Source of the DNA: Nocardioides psychrotolerans
GTDB lineage: Bacteria; Actinomycetota; Actinomycetes; Propionibacteriales; Nocardioidaceae
Length of the DNA stretch: 64,000 bases
NCBI RefSeq assembly: GCF_900113685.1
Contig: NZ_FOQG01000003.1
Span: forward strand, 1-64,000
Direction: 5' to 3'
Part shown: piece by piece, positions 1-7,816 of the stretch
Layout of the letters: every line of letters begins with the position of its first letter
How positions within the stretch are numbered: the stretch's first letter is position 1
The notes under the pieces: model-generated
What the model saw: the letters and a program-made list of their open reading frames with translations, nothing else
What the model was told of the DNA's origin: nothing
Databases searched by the model: none
Translations under genes and position numbers: made by a program

Positions 1-324
1 ACTCCCCTACGGCGAAGCCGTCGAGGCACTCGAGGCCTGGATCAGATGGGCCCGCCGCTGCCGGCTCCCGGCCTTCGTCGAGCTCCAACGACGCATCGTG
101 AAACACCGACACGCGATCCTCGCCGCGATCGAGCACGGCCTGTCCAACGGACGCATCGAATCGGTCAACACCAAGATCCGCCTCATCACCCGCATCGCCT
201 TCGGATTCCGATCACCCGACGCACTCATCGCCCTCGCAATGCTCAACCTCGGCGGACACCGCCCCGCACTCCCCGGCCGAGCACTCCCCAGCCCACCATG
301 ACCCACGGATAAGTCACAAGAGCC
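1..324 (+). mobile_element. Right end of an ISL3-type insertion sequence (5' part outside window)
   Basis: The transposase reading frame ends at 301 and a short A/T-richer tail runs to AAGAGCC at 318-324. I place the IS end there because the next base onward matches a chromosomal repeat found again at 10.7 kb. ISL3 elements usually end in short inverted repeats and make 8-bp target duplications; the left end is not in the window, so neither can be confirmed. The exact end may be off by a few bases. Confidence 0.65.
2..301 (+). CDS. ISL3-family transposase, C-terminal fragment cut by the window edge
   Basis: The frame is open from the first bases of the window and gives 99 residues before TGA. 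The piece GLSNGRIESVNTKIRLITR carries the last catalytic Glu context of DDE transposases of the ISL3 type, and the tail FGFRSPDALIALAMLNLGG followed by a short Pro-rich end is typical of actinobacterial members. The enzyme would cut and join the ends of its own element. The N-terminal zinc-ribbon and first two Asp residues lie outside the window, so I cannot say whether the copy is intact. It runs toward the convergent kynA gene and stops 45 bp short of its stop codon. Confidence 0.85.
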   Translation, partial: LPYGEAVEALEAWIRWARRCRLPAFVELQRRIVKHRHAILAAIEHGLSNGRIESVNTKIRLITRIAFGFRSPDALIALAMLNLGGHRPALPGRALPSPP

Positions 325-343
325 AACATTGCGCCGACTCGGC
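324..343 (+). repeat. Third copy of the 20-23-nt repeat seen at 10.7 kb, abutting the IS end
   Basis: The 20 bases CAACATTGCGCCGACTCGGC are identical to the inner 20 bases of the right arm of the perfect inverted repeat at 10756-10778. Identity starts exactly where the IS appears to end (the base before, 323, differs), which suggests that the element inserted inside a pre-existing copy. The other arm would lie beyond the left edge of the window. Confidence 0.75.
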
Positions 344-346
344 CTC

Positions 347-1195
347 TCAGGAACCGACATCGGCCCGCACGGCGTAGAGCTCGGGGAAGAACGTCAGGTC
401 GAGCGCCCGACGCAGGAACGGCACGCCGCTGGAGCCACCGGTGCCCGGCTGGTGCCCGATCATCCGTTGCACGGTCTGCAGGTGCCGGAAGCGCCACAGC
501 TGGAAGGCGTCCTCGAGGTCGACGAGCGTCTCGCTCGCCTCATAGAGGTCCCAGTACGCCGGACGGTCGCGGTAGACGGTCGCCAGCACCGGCACCAGGT
601 CCCCCACGAAGACGTGCCCCTGCGTCACGTCCCGCTCGAGCACCGCGGTGGGGACCGGGAGACCGCGACGGGCCAGCAGCCGCAGGAACTCGTCGTACAG
701 GGTGGGCTCGGAGAGCAGCCGCGACAGGTGCGCATGGGCCGGTGCGTCGTCGGCGAAGACGTCGAGCATCGAGGCGTTCTTGTTGCCCAGGACGAACTCC
801 ACCGCGCGGTACTGGCTGGACTGGAAGCCCGAGGACGACGCGAGGAACGGCCGGAACTCGGCGTACTCACTGGGCGTCAGCGTCGCCAGCACCGACCACT
901 GCACGGTCAGCGTCTCGACGATCCGCTTGACCCGCGCCAGCCCCTTGAGCGCGGAGCCGAGGTCGTCACCGCCCAGGTGGGCGCGCACGGCGACCAGCTC
1001 GTGGAGCAGCAGCTTGAGCCACAGCTCGGAGGTCTGGTGCTGCACGATGAAGAGCAGCTCGTCGTGCTGGACCGGGCTGCTGCGCGGGTGCTGCGCGGAG
1101 AGCAGCCGCGGCAGGTCGAGGTAGGCCGCATAGCTGAGCTTGTCCTCGAGGTCGGTGACGATCCCCTCCTCGAGGTCTCGGGTGTTGTCGTCCAT
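347..1195 (-). CDS. kynA: Tryptophan 2,3-dioxygenase
   Basis: This cytosolic haem enzyme opens the indole ring of L-tryptophan with O2 to give N-formylkynurenine, the first step of the kynurenine route. The 282-residue length is normal for bacterial TDO. Diagnostic stretches are HDELLFIVQHQTSELW (about residues 44-59, with the substrate-pocket His), the FRHLQTV helix that carries the presumed proximal haem His, and GTGGSSG near residue 251, the tryptophan-carboxylate loop. The ATG start is preceded by a typical short leader. The usual partner kynureninase is not next to it; the neighbour upstream is a divergent SDR, and downstream lies an IS end. Confidence 0.95.
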   Translation of the reverse strand: MDDNTRDLEEGIVTDLEDKLSYAAYLDLPRLLSAQHPRSSPVQHDELLFIVQHQTSELWLKLLLHELVAVRAHLGGDDLGSALKGLARVKRIVETLTVQWSVLATLTPSEYAEFRPFLASSSGFQSSQYRAVEFVLGNKNASMLDVFADDAPAHAHLSRLLSEPTLYDEFLRLLARRGLPVPTAVLERDVTQGHVFVGDLVPVLATVYRDRPAYWDLYEASETLVDLEDAFQLWRFRHLQTVQRMIGHQPGTGGSSGVPFLRRALDLTFFPELYAVRADVGS

Positions 1196-1275
1196 GCCCT
1201 GACCCTAGGGCCCCCTAGGACCACCGCCGTAGCGTCGGGGCGAGAGCACCCTCGTCGACCCAGGAGGCAACACCC

Positions 1276-1968
1276 ATGGAGCTGTCCGGAGCACGCGTGC
1301 TGGTCGTCGGGGCGACCGGTGTCCTCGGCGGGCTCACCGCCCGCGCGTTGGTCGAGCAGGGCGCCCGGGTGGTCGTGACGGGACGTGACGCCGAGCGGCT
1401 GACGGATGTCGCCACCGTGACCGGCCACGACCCCATCACGCTGGACGTCGTGGACGTGGAGGCCTGCGCGGCCGCCGTCGACGCCGCAGCCGCAACCCTG
1501 GGTGGGCTGGACGGGATCGTCGTCGCGACCGGGGTGCCCGCCTTCGGGCCTGCGATGGAGACCGACCCGGCTGTCGCGGAGGAGCTCTTCGCGGTCAACA
1601 CCCTGGGCCCCATGGCGCTCGTGCGTGCGGCGTCGCGCCACCTCGACGGAGGATTCGTCGCGGTGCTCTCCGCGATCCTGGCCGACCTGCCGACCAACCA
1701 GATGGCGGAGTACTCCGCGTCCAAGAGCGCCCTGTCGGCCTGGCTGGGCGTCGTACGACGCGAGAACCGCCGGCGTTTCCACGTCATCGACGTGCGCCCG
1801 CCCCACCTCGACACCGGACTGTCCGACCGGGGCCTGGCCGGCACCCCGCCCCGCCTGCCCGAGCCACTGGCCGGCTCGGTCGTGGTCGACCGGCTCCTCG
1901 ACGCGATCCGCGGCGACGCCTCCGAGGTCGTGTGGGACGCCACGGCCAAGGAGCTCGTCGTCCGCTGA
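1276..1968 (+). CDS. Short-chain dehydrogenase/reductase
   Basis: A 230-residue classical-size SDR that should oxidise or reduce an alcohol/carbonyl substrate with NAD(P). The dinucleotide motif GATGVLGG sits at residues 13-20 and the catalytic YSASK at about residues 145-149, preceded by a Ser-containing strand (VAVLSAIL). A GR pair after the second strand (VVVTGRDAER) hints at NADP preference. The ATG at 1276 follows AGGAGG at 1261-1266. It is 14 bp upstream of the EthD-like gene and probably cotranscribed. The substrate is not predictable; linkage with tryptophan catabolism is only positional, since kynA is divergent. Confidence 0.85.
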   Translation: MELSGARVLVVGATGVLGGLTARALVEQGARVVVTGRDAERLTDVATVTGHDPITLDVVDVEACAAAVDAAAATLGGLDGIVVATGVPAFGPAMETDPAVAEELFAVNTLGPMALVRAASRHLDGGFVAVLSAILADLPTNQMAEYSASKSALSAWLGVVRRENRRRFHVIDVRPPHLDTGLSDRGLAGTPPRLPEPLAGSVVVDRLLDAIRGDASEVVWDATAKELVVR

Positions 1969-1982
1969 GTAGGGTCGCAGGC

Positions 1983-2297
1983 ATGCACCGACTGACGATC
2001 GAGTACGCCGCGCCTGCCGACGTCGAGGCCTTCGAGGCCCACTACCGCGACGTCCACGTCCCGTTGGTGGGCGGCCTGCCGGGCCTGCGCCGCTTCGTCA
2101 CGTCGCACCCCCGCGGCCTCGGCGGGGACGCGCCGTACCTCATCGCGGAGCTGTGGTTCGACGACGCCGAGACGATGGCGGCCGCGCTCAGGACGCCCGA
2201 GATGGGCGCGACGGCGACCGATGCGGACGCGCTCTGCGCCGCGACGGGGGTGGCCAGCCGGCTGATGTTCACCGGCGACCTGGTCGACCACCTGTAG
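1983..2297 (+). CDS. EthD-like dimeric alpha/beta-barrel protein
   Basis: The 104-residue protein MHRLTIEYAAPADVEAFEAHY... has the small ferredoxin-like alpha/beta fold pattern of the EthD family, with the conserved HVPLV segment after the first helix and the PYLIAELWFDD strand. EthD-like proteins assist degradation of ethers and aromatics in some actinobacteria and related enzymes include monooxygenases, but the biochemical role of most is unknown. I chose ATG 1983 over an upstream start at 1932 because the latter overlaps the SDR and adds 17 low-complexity residues. It lies 14 bp after the SDR, so it is likely the second gene of that operon. Confidence 0.75.
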   Translation: MHRLTIEYAAPADVEAFEAHYRDVHVPLVGGLPGLRRFVTSHPRGLGGDAPYLIAELWFDDAETMAAALRTPEMGATATDADALCAATGVASRLMFTGDLVDHL

Positions 2298-2330
2298 GCC
2301 GACCACTTGGGAGACCGGGCCGCGCGCAGG

Positions 2331-3818
2331 TCAGTCGCGCTCGAGGTGGATGTCGTACTGCGCGAGCTTGCGGTAGATCGTCGCGCGGCTCATGCCGAGC
2401 TCGGCGGCGGCGTCCTTCATCACCACGCCGGGTCGCGAGAGCACGCGCACGATCTCCTCACGCTCGAACTCCTCGATCCGGGACAGCCGGTGCGTCGAGC
2501 CGGACAGCACCTCGGCCGGCAGGTGCCGCACGTCGACGACGTCGCCGCGCATGGCCGCCTGACGCACGACCCGCAACAGCTGCTCGACGTTGCCCGGCCA
2601 CCGGTGCTGGGTCAGCGCCCGCTCGGCACCGGCGGTGAACGCCACCTCCCGCCCTCGCGTACGACGAGCCACCTGCCGCGCCAGGGGCATCACGTCGTCG
2701 AGGCGCTCGCGCAGCGGCGACACCTCCACCACGGTGTCGACGAGACCGGCGAGTGCCGCAGGGATGTCCTCGAAGCGCTGGGCGGTGAGCGAGAACGCCA
2801 CGGAGTGACCCAGCGGGCGACCGCTCTCCCCTGCGCAGCGCAGCACCAGGTCGCGCAGCCGCTCGGCCACCCAGGCGGGCAGGGCGTCGACGTCGCGCAC
2901 GACGACCGCGGTGTGCTCCTTGCCGAGCTCCGGCGTCCACAGCCCGAGCCAGGCGTCGACGTCCTGGGGCGCCGGCGGGCTCGCCGAGAGGATGCGGTCG
3001 CGCGGTCGCGTCAGGCGCTCCGCCTGGGCCAGCACCGTGCTGCGGCCCGACCCCGGCTCGCCCACCGCGGCCACGACCATCCCGTCCGTGAGTGCCTGGC
3101 GGGCCCGGCGCAGCGCCTCGCTCCAGCTGCCGGAGAGGTCCTGCAGGGTGCCGGCGCCGGGCTCGAGCCGAGGCACTTCGACACGGAAGACCTCCCCACG
3201 CGGCACCGGGCGCGGATGACGCCCCTGCGACCGTGCCAGCATCAGCGCAGCGGTGTTGCCGGCGGCCGACTGCGCCAGCGCGAGCAGCAGGTCGCTCGAG
3301 GAGCGCGACCAGGTGGTGAGGTTGACGGCACCCTCGAGGTGGCCGGTGAGCGGGTCGAGCACGGGCACGGCCGCGCACGTGTAGGTCGTGAGGCTCAACG
3401 AGTAGTGCTCCTCCGCGCGCACCACCGTCGGCGCCCGGTCGGCCAGCGCCAGCCCGAGCCCGTTGGTGCCGGCCTCGCGCTCGGAGTAGGCGAACCCCGG
3501 CGCCAGGTGCACCTTGTCGAGAGCCCGCAGCAGGTCGGAGTCGCCACTGAAGCGGTTGAGCACCAGCCCGTCGGCGTCGGTGAGCATCAGGCTGATCGGC
3601 TCGTTGGCCAGGGAGCGGTGCAGGCCCGTCAGGACCTCGCGACCGCACTGGAAGAACAGCGACTCGTCGTCATAGCTGCCGGTGAAGACCGGATCGATCG
3701 ACTCCAGGGACACCCCGTAGTCCTGGCTGCGCTGCCACGAGGCGACCAGCCGGTGGGGCACCCGGTCGAGCGGCCCGTCGTAGAGACGGGCCCGGTCGGG
3801 CAGGTCGGTCTCGGACAT
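2331..3818 (-). CDS. AcoR/MimR-type GAF and Fis-HTH transcription activator
   Basis: The 495-residue regulator has an N-terminal GAF-type sensor (about residues 50-200, including SEREAGTNGLGLALA), a degenerate AAA+ module (Walker A-like GEPGSGRST near 258, Walker B-like VVVRDVD) and a C-terminal Fis-type helix-turn-helix ending in AAAELGMSRATIYRKL. The GAFTGA loop that contacts sigma-54 is absent, as expected in actinobacteria, so it should act with a sigma-70-class holoenzyme. Relatives control acetoin, and propane/acetone monooxygenase (mimR) operons. It is divergent from the amidohydrolase operon, with two palindromes between them, so it is the likely regulator of 4009-7454. The inducer is unknown. 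Confidence 0.85.
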   Translation of the reverse strand: MSETDLPDRARLYDGPLDRVPHRLVASWQRSQDYGVSLESIDPVFTGSYDDESLFFQCGREVLTGLHRSLANEPISLMLTDADGLVLNRFSGDSDLLRALDKVHLAPGFAYSEREAGTNGLGLALADRAPTVVRAEEHYSLSLTTYTCAAVPVLDPLTGHLEGAVNLTTWSRSSSDLLLALAQSAAGNTAALMLARSQGRHPRPVPRGEVFRVEVPRLEPGAGTLQDLSGSWSEALRRARQALTDGMVVAAVGEPGSGRSTVLAQAERLTRPRDRILSASPPAPQDVDAWLGLWTPELGKEHTAVVVRDVDALPAWVAERLRDLVLRCAGESGRPLGHSVAFSLTAQRFEDIPAALAGLVDTVVEVSPLRERLDDVMPLARQVARRTRGREVAFTAGAERALTQHRWPGNVEQLLRVVRQAAMRGDVVDVRHLPAEVLSGSTHRLSRIEEFEREEIVRVLSRPGVVMKDAAAELGMSRATIYRKLAQYDIHLERD

Positions 3819-3882
3819 TCAGGGCTCCTCCGCGGCGTGTGACCGACGTTACATTCAGGGCCCACGCGACGGCACCCCCAGC

Positions 3883-3899
3883 TGTCTCACATTGAGACA
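3883..3899. promoter_or_regulatory. Palindromic operator 1 for the AcoR-like regulator
   Basis: TGTCTCACATTGAGACA is a perfect 7-3-7 palindrome centred at 3891, about 65 bp upstream of the divergent regulator start and 110 bp before the amidohydrolase. A second near-identical site is centred 22 bp away. The form fits a dimeric Fis-type HTH. Confidence 0.75.
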
Positions 3900-3905
3900 G
3901 CGGTG

Positions 3906-3920
3906 GTCTCAGATTGAGAC
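3906..3920. promoter_or_regulatory. Palindromic operator 2 for the AcoR-like regulator
   Basis: GTCTCAGATTGAGAC is a perfect 6-3-6 palindrome centred at 3913. The centre-to-centre spacing of 22 bp to operator 1 is about two helical turns, so two dimers could bind the same face and cooperate. The core GTCTCA/TGAGAC is shared by both sites. Confidence 0.75.
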
Positions 3921-4008
3921 GTCGCACCCGACGACGAGGCCCCCGACCCGTCCTACGTTCTGCCACGAGAGCCGTGACGCCCGTCACGTCCGATCGGAGG
4001 CCTGACGC

Positions 4009-5076
4009 ATGTACACCAAGGACGGCGAGAGCTACTTCATCGTCGACGCCCACATCGCCCTGTGGGACGCCCGCCCGGAGAACCAGCGCAACATCCACGG
4101 CAAGCAGTTCATCGACTGCTTCTACGACTACCACCGCAACCTCTCACCCGAATCCGAGGTCTGGTCCTACGAGGACTACCTCTACCAGGGCGGCGAGCGC
4201 CTCATGGAGGACATCTTCACCGACGGCTACGTCGACCACGCGATCTTCCAGCCGGCCTACCTCAGCGAGTTCTACAAGACGGGCTTCGGGCAGTCCGAGG
4301 AGGCGCACGCGCTCACGCAGGCCAACCCGGGCAAGCTGACCTACAACCACAACTTCGACCCGCGCAACGGCGAGCAGGGTCTGGAGCAGCTGCATGCCGA
4401 CGCCGAGCGCTTCGGCCTCAAGGGCGTGAAGCTCTACACCGCCGAGTGGCACGGCCAGTCGCGCGGCTGGAAGCTCGACGACCCGTGGGCCTACCGCTAC
4501 TTCGAGGCCTGCCGCGAGCTCGGCATCACCAACATCCACGTCCACAAGGGCCCCACGATCCGGCCGCTGGACCGGGACGCGTTCGACGTCGCCGACATCG
4601 ACCACGTGGCCTCCGACTTCACCGACCTGAACTTCATCGTCGAGCACGTCGGCCTGCCGAGGCTCGAGGACTTCTGCTGGATCGCGACGCAGGAGCCCAA
4701 CGTCTACGGCGGTCTCGCGGTCGCGATGCCCTTCATCCACACGCGGCCGAAGTACTTCGCGCAGATCATGGGAGAGCTCATGTACTGGATCGGCGAGGAC
4801 CGGATCCTCTTCTCCTCCGACTACGCGATCTGGACACCCAGGTGGCTCATCGAGAAGTTCGTCGACTTCCAGATCCCGCAGGAGCTCGCGGAGTACGCCC
4901 CCCTGACCACCGACCAGAAGAAGAAGGTGCTGGGGCTCAACGCCGCCAAGCTCTACGACATCGACGTCCCTGCCGAGCTCCGGCTCCCGGACGCCGACGA
5001 GACCGCCACCGGCCCGCGCCAGCCCGAGAGCGCCGACCTCGGGGTCGACCGCGGCGCCGACCTGGCCTCGGTCTGA
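4009..5076 (+). CDS. Amidohydrolase-fold protein of the mim/prm accessory type
   Basis: A 355-residue metal-dependent hydrolase of the amidohydrolase_2 (ACMS decarboxylase-like) group. Visible landmarks are VDAHIALWD near the N-terminus (one His where the family often has HxH), the GVKLYTAEWHG strand, NIHVHKG near residue 182, FIVEHVGLP near 211, and ILFSSDYAIWTPRW near 265 with the conserved Asp. Proteins very like this follow the propane/acetone monooxygenase genes in mycobacteria and rhodococci and appear to be needed for hydroxylase function rather than for a known hydrolysis. ATG 4009 has GGAGG at 3995-3999. The gene leads an operon with DUF59, ADH and DUF1097 genes; the hydroxylase is absent here. 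Confidence 0.8.
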   Translation: MYTKDGESYFIVDAHIALWDARPENQRNIHGKQFIDCFYDYHRNLSPESEVWSYEDYLYQGGERLMEDIFTDGYVDHAIFQPAYLSEFYKTGFGQSEEAHALTQANPGKLTYNHNFDPRNGEQGLEQLHADAERFGLKGVKLYTAEWHGQSRGWKLDDPWAYRYFEACRELGITNIHVHKGPTIRPLDRDAFDVADIDHVASDFTDLNFIVEHVGLPRLEDFCWIATQEPNVYGGLAVAMPFIHTRPKYFAQIMGELMYWIGEDRILFSSDYAIWTPRWLIEKFVDFQIPQELAEYAPLTTDQKKKVLGLNAAKLYDIDVPAELRLPDADETATGPRQPESADLGVDRGADLASV

Positions 5077-5077
5077 C

Positions 5078-5917
5078 ATGACCGCGACCCTCACCCCACC
5101 GGACCTGCTCGCGCAGGCGGCGTACGACGCCCTCGCGGTCGTCCTGGACCCCGAGCTGGACGAGCCGATCACCGACCTGGGCTTTGTGCGCTCCCTCGTG
5201 GTCGACGGCACCGAGGTGGTGGCCCACCTGCGCCTGCCGACGTCGTTCTGCTCGCCGAGCTTCGCCTACCTGATGGCCTCCGACGCCAAGGACGTGCTGG
5301 TCGCACTGCCCTGGGCAGAACGGGTGGTCGTCGAGCTCGACGACCACCACGACTCCGACCAGATCAACGCCGGCCTCGCCGCAGACGCCGGTTACAAGGG
5401 CACCTTCCTGCACGAGGCCGAGCACGACCTGGAGGAGCTGCGCGCCACCTTTCGCCGCAAGGCGCACACCGCCGCGATGGAGCGCTGCCTGACCCGGCTG
5501 CTCCGGGCCCAGCCCGACCGACCGGTCGAGGACCTGGGCTCCGTGAGGCTGCGCGACCTGCCCGCGGACGAGCCGGCGACCCAGGCCCTGCTGCGCCGCC
5601 GCGCGGCACTGGGGTTGCCCGAGCACGACGGCGCCCCGGTCCTCGTCGACCACGAGGGCACGGTCCCGCCGCCCGAGCAGGTGCCGATGGCACTGCGCAG
5701 GGCCCGTTCAACACGCATCTCCATCGACGGGAACGCCCACTTCTGCCGAGGACTCCTCCGCACCCGCTACCCCGGGTCGGAGTCCGGGCAGACCCACCGC
5801 GCCGACGGCGCGGAGGCTGCGGACGCGGCGTACGACCCGACCTTCGTCCCTCTCTCGTCCCTGACCCGCCCGGCAGGGCGCTCCACCGCCCGCGTCCCCG
5901 AGGAGATCCAGCCATGA
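5078..5917 (+). CDS. DUF59 (MIP18-like) iron-sulfur assembly-type protein, mim/prm accessory type
   Basis: The 279-residue protein starts with a DUF59/MIP18 domain (residues 10-100): DPELDEPITDLGFVRSLVVDG followed by LRLPTSFCSPSFAYLMASDA, with the conserved Cys of the domain at about residue 59. DUF59 proteins help install Fe-S or other metal centres. The rest (110-279) is Arg-rich, family-specific and lacks a motif I recognise. A member of this long-form family sits beside propane-type monooxygenase genes, where a role in diiron hydroxylase maturation is plausible. Its ATG is 1 nt after the amidohydrolase stop and its end overlaps the dehydrogenase start by 4 nt, so translation is coupled on both sides. 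Confidence 0.75.
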   Translation: MTATLTPPDLLAQAAYDALAVVLDPELDEPITDLGFVRSLVVDGTEVVAHLRLPTSFCSPSFAYLMASDAKDVLVALPWAERVVVELDDHHDSDQINAGLAADAGYKGTFLHEAEHDLEELRATFRRKAHTAAMERCLTRLLRAQPDRPVEDLGSVRLRDLPADEPATQALLRRRAALGLPEHDGAPVLVDHEGTVPPPEQVPMALRRARSTRISIDGNAHFCRGLLRTRYPGSESGQTHRADGAEAADAAYDPTFVPLSSLTRPAGRSTARVPEEIQP

Positions 5918-6948
5918 GCACCATGCGAGCCGTCCAGGTCGTCGGCTACCACCGACGACTCGAGATGACCGAGCTGCCGGTGCCGGAGCCGACCGGTCCC
6001 TTCGACGTCGTCGTGAAGATCGGCGGCGCCGGCGTGTGCCGCACCGACCTCCACATCCTCGAGGGGCAGTGGGCCGAGAAGTCCGGGGTGGCCCTCCCCT
6101 ACACGATCGGCCACGAGAACGCAGGCTGGGTGCACGCGGTCGGCTCCGCAGTCACCAACGTCCGCGAGGGTGACAAGGTCATCGTCCACCCGCTCATCAC
6201 CTGCGGGCTGTGCCGCGCCTGCCGCTCCGGCGACGACGTGCACTGCGAGACCAACCAGTTCCCCGGGATCGACACCGACGGCGGGTACGCCGAGTACCTC
6301 AGGACGTCGGCGCGCAGCGTGGTGCGCATCGACGACCGCCTCGAGCCGTCGGACGTGGCAGCCCTCGCCGATGCCGGGCTGACGGCCTACCACGCCGCCG
6401 CGAAGGCGGCTCGACGACTGAGCCCACGCGACCGATGCGTCGTCATCGGTGCCGGCGGCCTGGGCCACATCGGCATCCAGGTGCTGAAGGCGATCAGCCC
6501 CGCCGAGCTGATCGTGGTCGACCGCAACCCCGATGCCGTCAAGCTCGCGCTCGCGATCGGTGCCGACCACGGCGTCGTTGCGGAGGGCAAGCAGGTCGAG
6601 GAGGTCCTGGAGCTGACCGACGGTCACGGCGCCGAGGTCCTCATCGACTTCGTCGGGGAGGGCGGCTCGACCGCCGAGGGCGCGCAGATGCTGCGCCGCG
6701 CCGGCGACTACCACGTCGTCGGCTACGGCGAGAACGTGAACATCCCGACGATCGACATCATCTCGGCCGAGATCAACTTCATCGGCAACCTCGTCGGCTC
6801 CTACAACGACCTGCAGGACCTGATGGCCCTCGCCGCGCGCGGCGCGGTGACCCTGCACACCGTGAAGTACGCACTGGACGACTTCCAGTCCGCCATCGAC
6901 GACCTCGACGGCGGCCGCGTCCGCGGCCGCGCGATCCTCACCCCGTGA
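5914..6948 (+). CDS. Zinc-dependent NAD(P)-linked alcohol dehydrogenase
   Basis: The 344-residue medium-chain dehydrogenase has catalytic-zinc ligands in GVCRTDLH (Cys about 40) and GHENAG (His about 64), the four-Cys structural zinc lobe CGLCRACRSGDDVHC (about 92-106), and a Rossmann motif GAGGLGHIG near 180 followed by VVDRNPD, where Asp favours NAD. Size and sequence resemble secondary-alcohol dehydrogenases of Rhodococcus. In mim/prm operons this enzyme turns 2-propanol or a similar product into the ketone. It overlaps the DUF59 gene by ATGA and is followed by a DUF1097 gene 11 bp later. Confidence 0.9.
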   Translation: MSTMRAVQVVGYHRRLEMTELPVPEPTGPFDVVVKIGGAGVCRTDLHILEGQWAEKSGVALPYTIGHENAGWVHAVGSAVTNVREGDKVIVHPLITCGLCRACRSGDDVHCETNQFPGIDTDGGYAEYLRTSARSVVRIDDRLEPSDVAALADAGLTAYHAAAKAARRLSPRDRCVVIGAGGLGHIGIQVLKAISPAELIVVDRNPDAVKLALAIGADHGVVAEGKQVEEVLELTDGHGAEVLIDFVGEGGSTAEGAQMLRRAGDYHVVGYGENVNIPTIDIISAEINFIGNLVGSYNDLQDLMALAARGAVTLHTVKYALDDFQSAIDDLDGGRVRGRAILTP

Positions 6949-6959
6949 AAGGCCTGACC

Positions 6960-7454
6960 ATGAAGAACTACCTCGGAGTCGGCATCTCTGTCGGCGTCCT
7001 CGCCGGACTCTGGACCCAGCTCAGCATCGAGCTGACCCTCATCACCTGGGTCGCCTTCGTGGCCTGGGCCTGCTTCTTCGCCGCCGGCGGCGGGCGGGCC
7101 GGGCTCGTCAAGGGCCTGGCCGCCAACGTCTCCGGGGTGCTGTGGGCCTATCTGGCCAGCCTCGCGCTCGAGCAGGCGACGTTCAACGGAGCGGTGGCGA
7201 TCGCTGTCGCCCTGCTCGGCTTCGTCCTGTGCGTGCAGGCGGCACTGCCGCTGCTCTCCTTCATCCCGGGAGCGTTCGCCGGGACGGCCCTGTTCTTCGG
7301 CACCGCCTTCGACCTCAGCGGTGTGCTGATCGCGATCGTGGCCGGCGCGCTGCTCGGCATCGTCTCCGAGGTACTGGGCGCGAAGATCCAGGCGTCCTTC
7401 GACCGGACGTCGGCCCCGACCGGCCCGGCCCCCGCCCCCGCCGCCGTCGCCTGA
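6960..7454 (+). CDS. DUF1097 small integral membrane protein
   Basis: The 164-residue protein is almost entirely hydrophobic: five or six membrane segments, starting with ISVGVLAGLWTQLS and LTLITWVAFVAWACFFAAGG, then GLVKGLAANVSGVLWAYL, a pair in the middle and a final VLIAIVAGALLGIVSEVLG, with a short Pro/Ala-rich cytoplasmic or external tail. The pattern fits DUF1097, a family of small permease-like proteins of unknown substrate. The ATG lies 11 bp after the dehydrogenase stop, so it is probably the last gene of the operon and might move a substrate or product of the pathway; that role is inference. Confidence 0.75.
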   Translation: MKNYLGVGISVGVLAGLWTQLSIELTLITWVAFVAWACFFAAGGGRAGLVKGLAANVSGVLWAYLASLALEQATFNGAVAIAVALLGFVLCVQAALPLLSFIPGAFAGTALFFGTAFDLSGVLIAIVAGALLGIVSEVLGAKIQASFDRTSAPTGPAPAPAAVA

Positions 7455-7486
7455 CCCACTCGCCCCTTCCGTCGACAGGAGTCCTG

Positions 7487-7816
7487 ATGATCGTCATCAC
7501 CGCCCGCTTCCCCGTCCTGGCCGAGCACGCCGAGGCCTGGCCCGACATCTCCCGCAGCTTCACCGAGGCCACCCGCGCCGAGCCGGGCTGCCTGTGGTTC
7601 GACTGGTCGCGCAGCCTCGACGTCACCGACGAGTACGTGCTGCTCGAGGCGTTCGAGGACGACGCCGCTGCCGGTGCGCACGTGTCGAGCGACCACTTCT
7701 TCGCGGCCCAACGGGAGCTGCCGCCCTACCTGGCAGCGACGCCGCGCATCATCAACATGACGGTGCCGGGCACCTCGTGGTCGGAGATGGGCGAGCTAGC
7801 GGTCAGCCGACCGTGA
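7487..7816 (+). CDS. ABM-domain (antibiotic biosynthesis monooxygenase-like) protein
   Basis: A 109-residue dimeric alpha/beta-barrel protein with the ABM signature pattern: VITARFPVLAEH, then SFTEATRAEPGCLWFDWSRS, YVLLEAFED and HVSSDHFFAA. Family members are cofactor-free quinone-forming monooxygenases or quinol/aldehyde detoxifying enzymes such as YgiN and LsrG. The ATG at 7487 follows ACAGGAG by 5 nt. It comes 32 bp after the DUF1097 gene and may belong to that operon. It is a paralogue of the next gene, which lies tail to tail and overlaps it by 14 bp. Confidence 0.8.
   Translation: MIVITARFPVLAEHAEAWPDISRSFTEATRAEPGCLWFDWSRSLDVTDEYVLLEAFEDDAAAGAHVSSDHFFAAQRELPPYLAATPRIINMTVPGTSWSEMGELAVSRP

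Noticed and set aside
2307..3842. Plus-strand frame of 511 codons over the AcoR-like gene
   Set aside because: Composition is Arg/His/Gly/Val-rich without a fold; the minus-strand regulator has GAF and Fis HTH domains over the same bases.
3840..4008. Sigma-54 promoter for the AcoR-like regulator
   Set aside because: No GG-N10-GC box is clear, the AAA module lacks GAFTGA, and actinobacteria lack sigma-54.
7142..7454. Longer frame joining the DUF1097 region to the ABM gene
   Set aside because: The ABM gene starts at ATG 7487 with its own ribosome site; upstream codons in that phase are antisense-like and overlap the DUF1097 gene.
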